Shown: in pieces, positions 5,298 to 5,929 of the stretch
Layout: the number at the start of each line of letters is the position of its first letter
Position numbering within the stretch: position 1 is the stretch's first letter
Assembly: GCA_002690085.1 (NCBI GenBank)
Contig: NZDM01000028.1
Coordinates: forward strand, 7,177 to 13,105
DNA: 5,929 nt
Reading direction: 5' to 3'
Source: Flavobacteriaceae bacterium
GTDB lineage: Bacteria; Bacteroidota; Bacteroidia; Flavobacteriales; Flavobacteriaceae
Made by a program: the position numbers and the translations under genes
The notes under the pieces: model-generated
What the model saw: the letters and a program-made list of their open reading frames with translations, nothing else
Told to the model about the DNA's origin: nothing
Database searches by the model: none

Positions 5298-5929
5298 TCT
5301 TTTTGAAGGATAAATATTGTGGGGCGTTTGTGTAAATCAACTTTGATTTTTTGCCACTGCTTAACAGATAATGTTTTTATAAATTGAGCGGAAAGTGTCA
5401 AGTCACAAGCTAGACAAACTCTTGTCTCAGAATGTAGTATTCGACATAGGTCTTCTAAAAGTCTTTGATTTCGGTATGGTGTTTCAATAAAAGCCTGGGC
5501 TTGTTGCATTTCAAAAGAACGTTTTTCCAATTGTTTTAACTTGCTTTTCCGGGCATTTTTATCGACGGGTAAATAGCCATTAAAGGCAAAACTCTGTCCA
5601 TTCATTCCAGAAGCCATTACTGCCAATAAAATTGAAGAAGGCCCGACCATGGGAACCACTATAATGTTTTTCTCATGTGCCAAACGCACCACTTCTGAGC
5701 CCGGATCTGCCACTGCAGGGCACCCCGCGTCTGATAACAAGCCTATTGATTGTCCCTCATTGCATGGATTTAAATAGTTTGGAATTTCTGAAACCTCAGT
5801 AAATTTATTGAGTGGTAAAAGTGTGAGTTTGTCTTGCGATTTATTAGGACATATAGCTTTTATGAAGCGTCTTGCAGATTTCTCACTTTCAACAATGTAG
5901 ATGTCAATTTCCTCAATTCTTTTTTTTAC
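5294..5929 (-). CDS. SAM-dependent methyltransferase, tetrapyrrole methylase/RsmI superfamily (N-terminus outside the window)
   Basis: 211 residues are visible, beginning VKKRIEEIDIYIVESEKSAR and open to the right edge. The family in Flavobacteriia is about 235 residues, so roughly 25 N-terminal residues are missing, probably including the start of the first SAM-binding strand. Visible motifs (numbered from the edge) are YIVESEKSARRF (11-22), IGLLSDAGCPAVADPG (62-77), the GPSS turn (96-99), FNGYLP (116-121) and FIETPYR (147-153), the counterparts of RsmI's SDAGTP, GPSA, GFLP and YESPHR. RsmI 2'-O-methylates C1402 of 16S rRNA. This shorter lineage diverges from classical RsmI, so its target is uncertain and no gene symbol is given. 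A start inside the window (TTG at 5740) would lose conserved residues and is not credible. Its terminal TAA shares bases with the TAA of the plus-strand neighbour. Confidence 0.9.
   Translation of the reverse strand, partial: VKKRIEEIDIYIVESEKSARRFIKAICPNKSQDKLTLLPLNKFTEVSEIPNYLNPCNEGQSIGLLSDAGCPAVADPGSEVVRLAHEKNIIVVPMVGPSSILLAVMASGMNGQSFAFNGYLPVDKNARKSKLKQLEKRSFEMQQAQAFIETPYRNQRLLEDLCRILHSETRVCLACDLTLSAQFIKTLSVKQWQKIKVDLHKRPTIFILQKD

Noticed and set aside
5294..5740. Methyltransferase as a complete 148-residue gene starting at 5740
   Set aside because: The codon there is TTG inside the conserved GLLSDAGCP motif, and the same frame continues with family-like sequence to the window edge.
1..5929. 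CRISPR array, insertion sequence, prophage, tRNA or rRNA gene, defence island
   Set aside because: I see no spaced direct repeats, transposase or phage-like proteins, tRNA cloverleaf or rRNA signature; all genes are housekeeping or envelope genes.

Overview
The window looks like a core chromosomal segment from a low-GC member of the Bacteroidota, most likely Flavobacteriia. Three things point there. The -7 promoter elements fit TAnnTTTG. Recognisable Shine-Dalgarno sequences are absent before the genes. The protein variants are those usual in this class: an L19 that begins MESLIKFVQDEFV, a CGHYKG motif in TrmD, and a short RsmI-like methyltransferase with a GLLSDAGCP motif. Nothing suggests a plasmid, phage, insertion sequence or CRISPR locus.

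Layout. Positions 1-165 (minus) hold the N-terminal part of ribosomal protein L19 (rplS), which runs off the left edge and has its own promoter near 237-266. trmD (281-958, minus) is the tRNA m1G37 methyltransferase. Positions 959-1202 hold a weak trmD promoter, an unexplained 997-1110 stretch that reads like a broken mini-ORF, and a strong hairpin terminator (1152-1182). A periplasmic HtrA/DegP-type serine protease follows at 1203-2603 (minus). It is divergent from dapF (2723-3505, plus), and the short region between them carries an inverted repeat and a possible stress-type promoter. mltG (3519-4562, plus) follows dapF by 13 nt. A secreted lysozyme-fold protein (4638-5297, plus) has its own TATCTTTG promoter element. 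Its stop codon overlaps the stop codon of a convergent SAM-dependent methyltransferase of the tetrapyrrole methylase/RsmI superfamily (5294-5929, minus), whose N-terminus lies beyond the right edge.

Function. The left part serves translation: L19 in the 50S subunit and TrmD in tRNA modification. The centre serves the cell envelope. DegP handles misfolded envelope proteins, DapF makes meso-diaminopimelate for peptidoglycan and lysine, MltG cuts nascent glycan strands, and the lysozyme-like protein probably acts on peptidoglycan too. The right-end methyltransferase probably modifies rRNA or a related substrate.

I did not find a convincing new biological system. The points most worth checking are the broken 997-1110 element, the degP-dapF divergent control region, the near-leaderless dapF message and the lysozyme-like protein of unproven activity.
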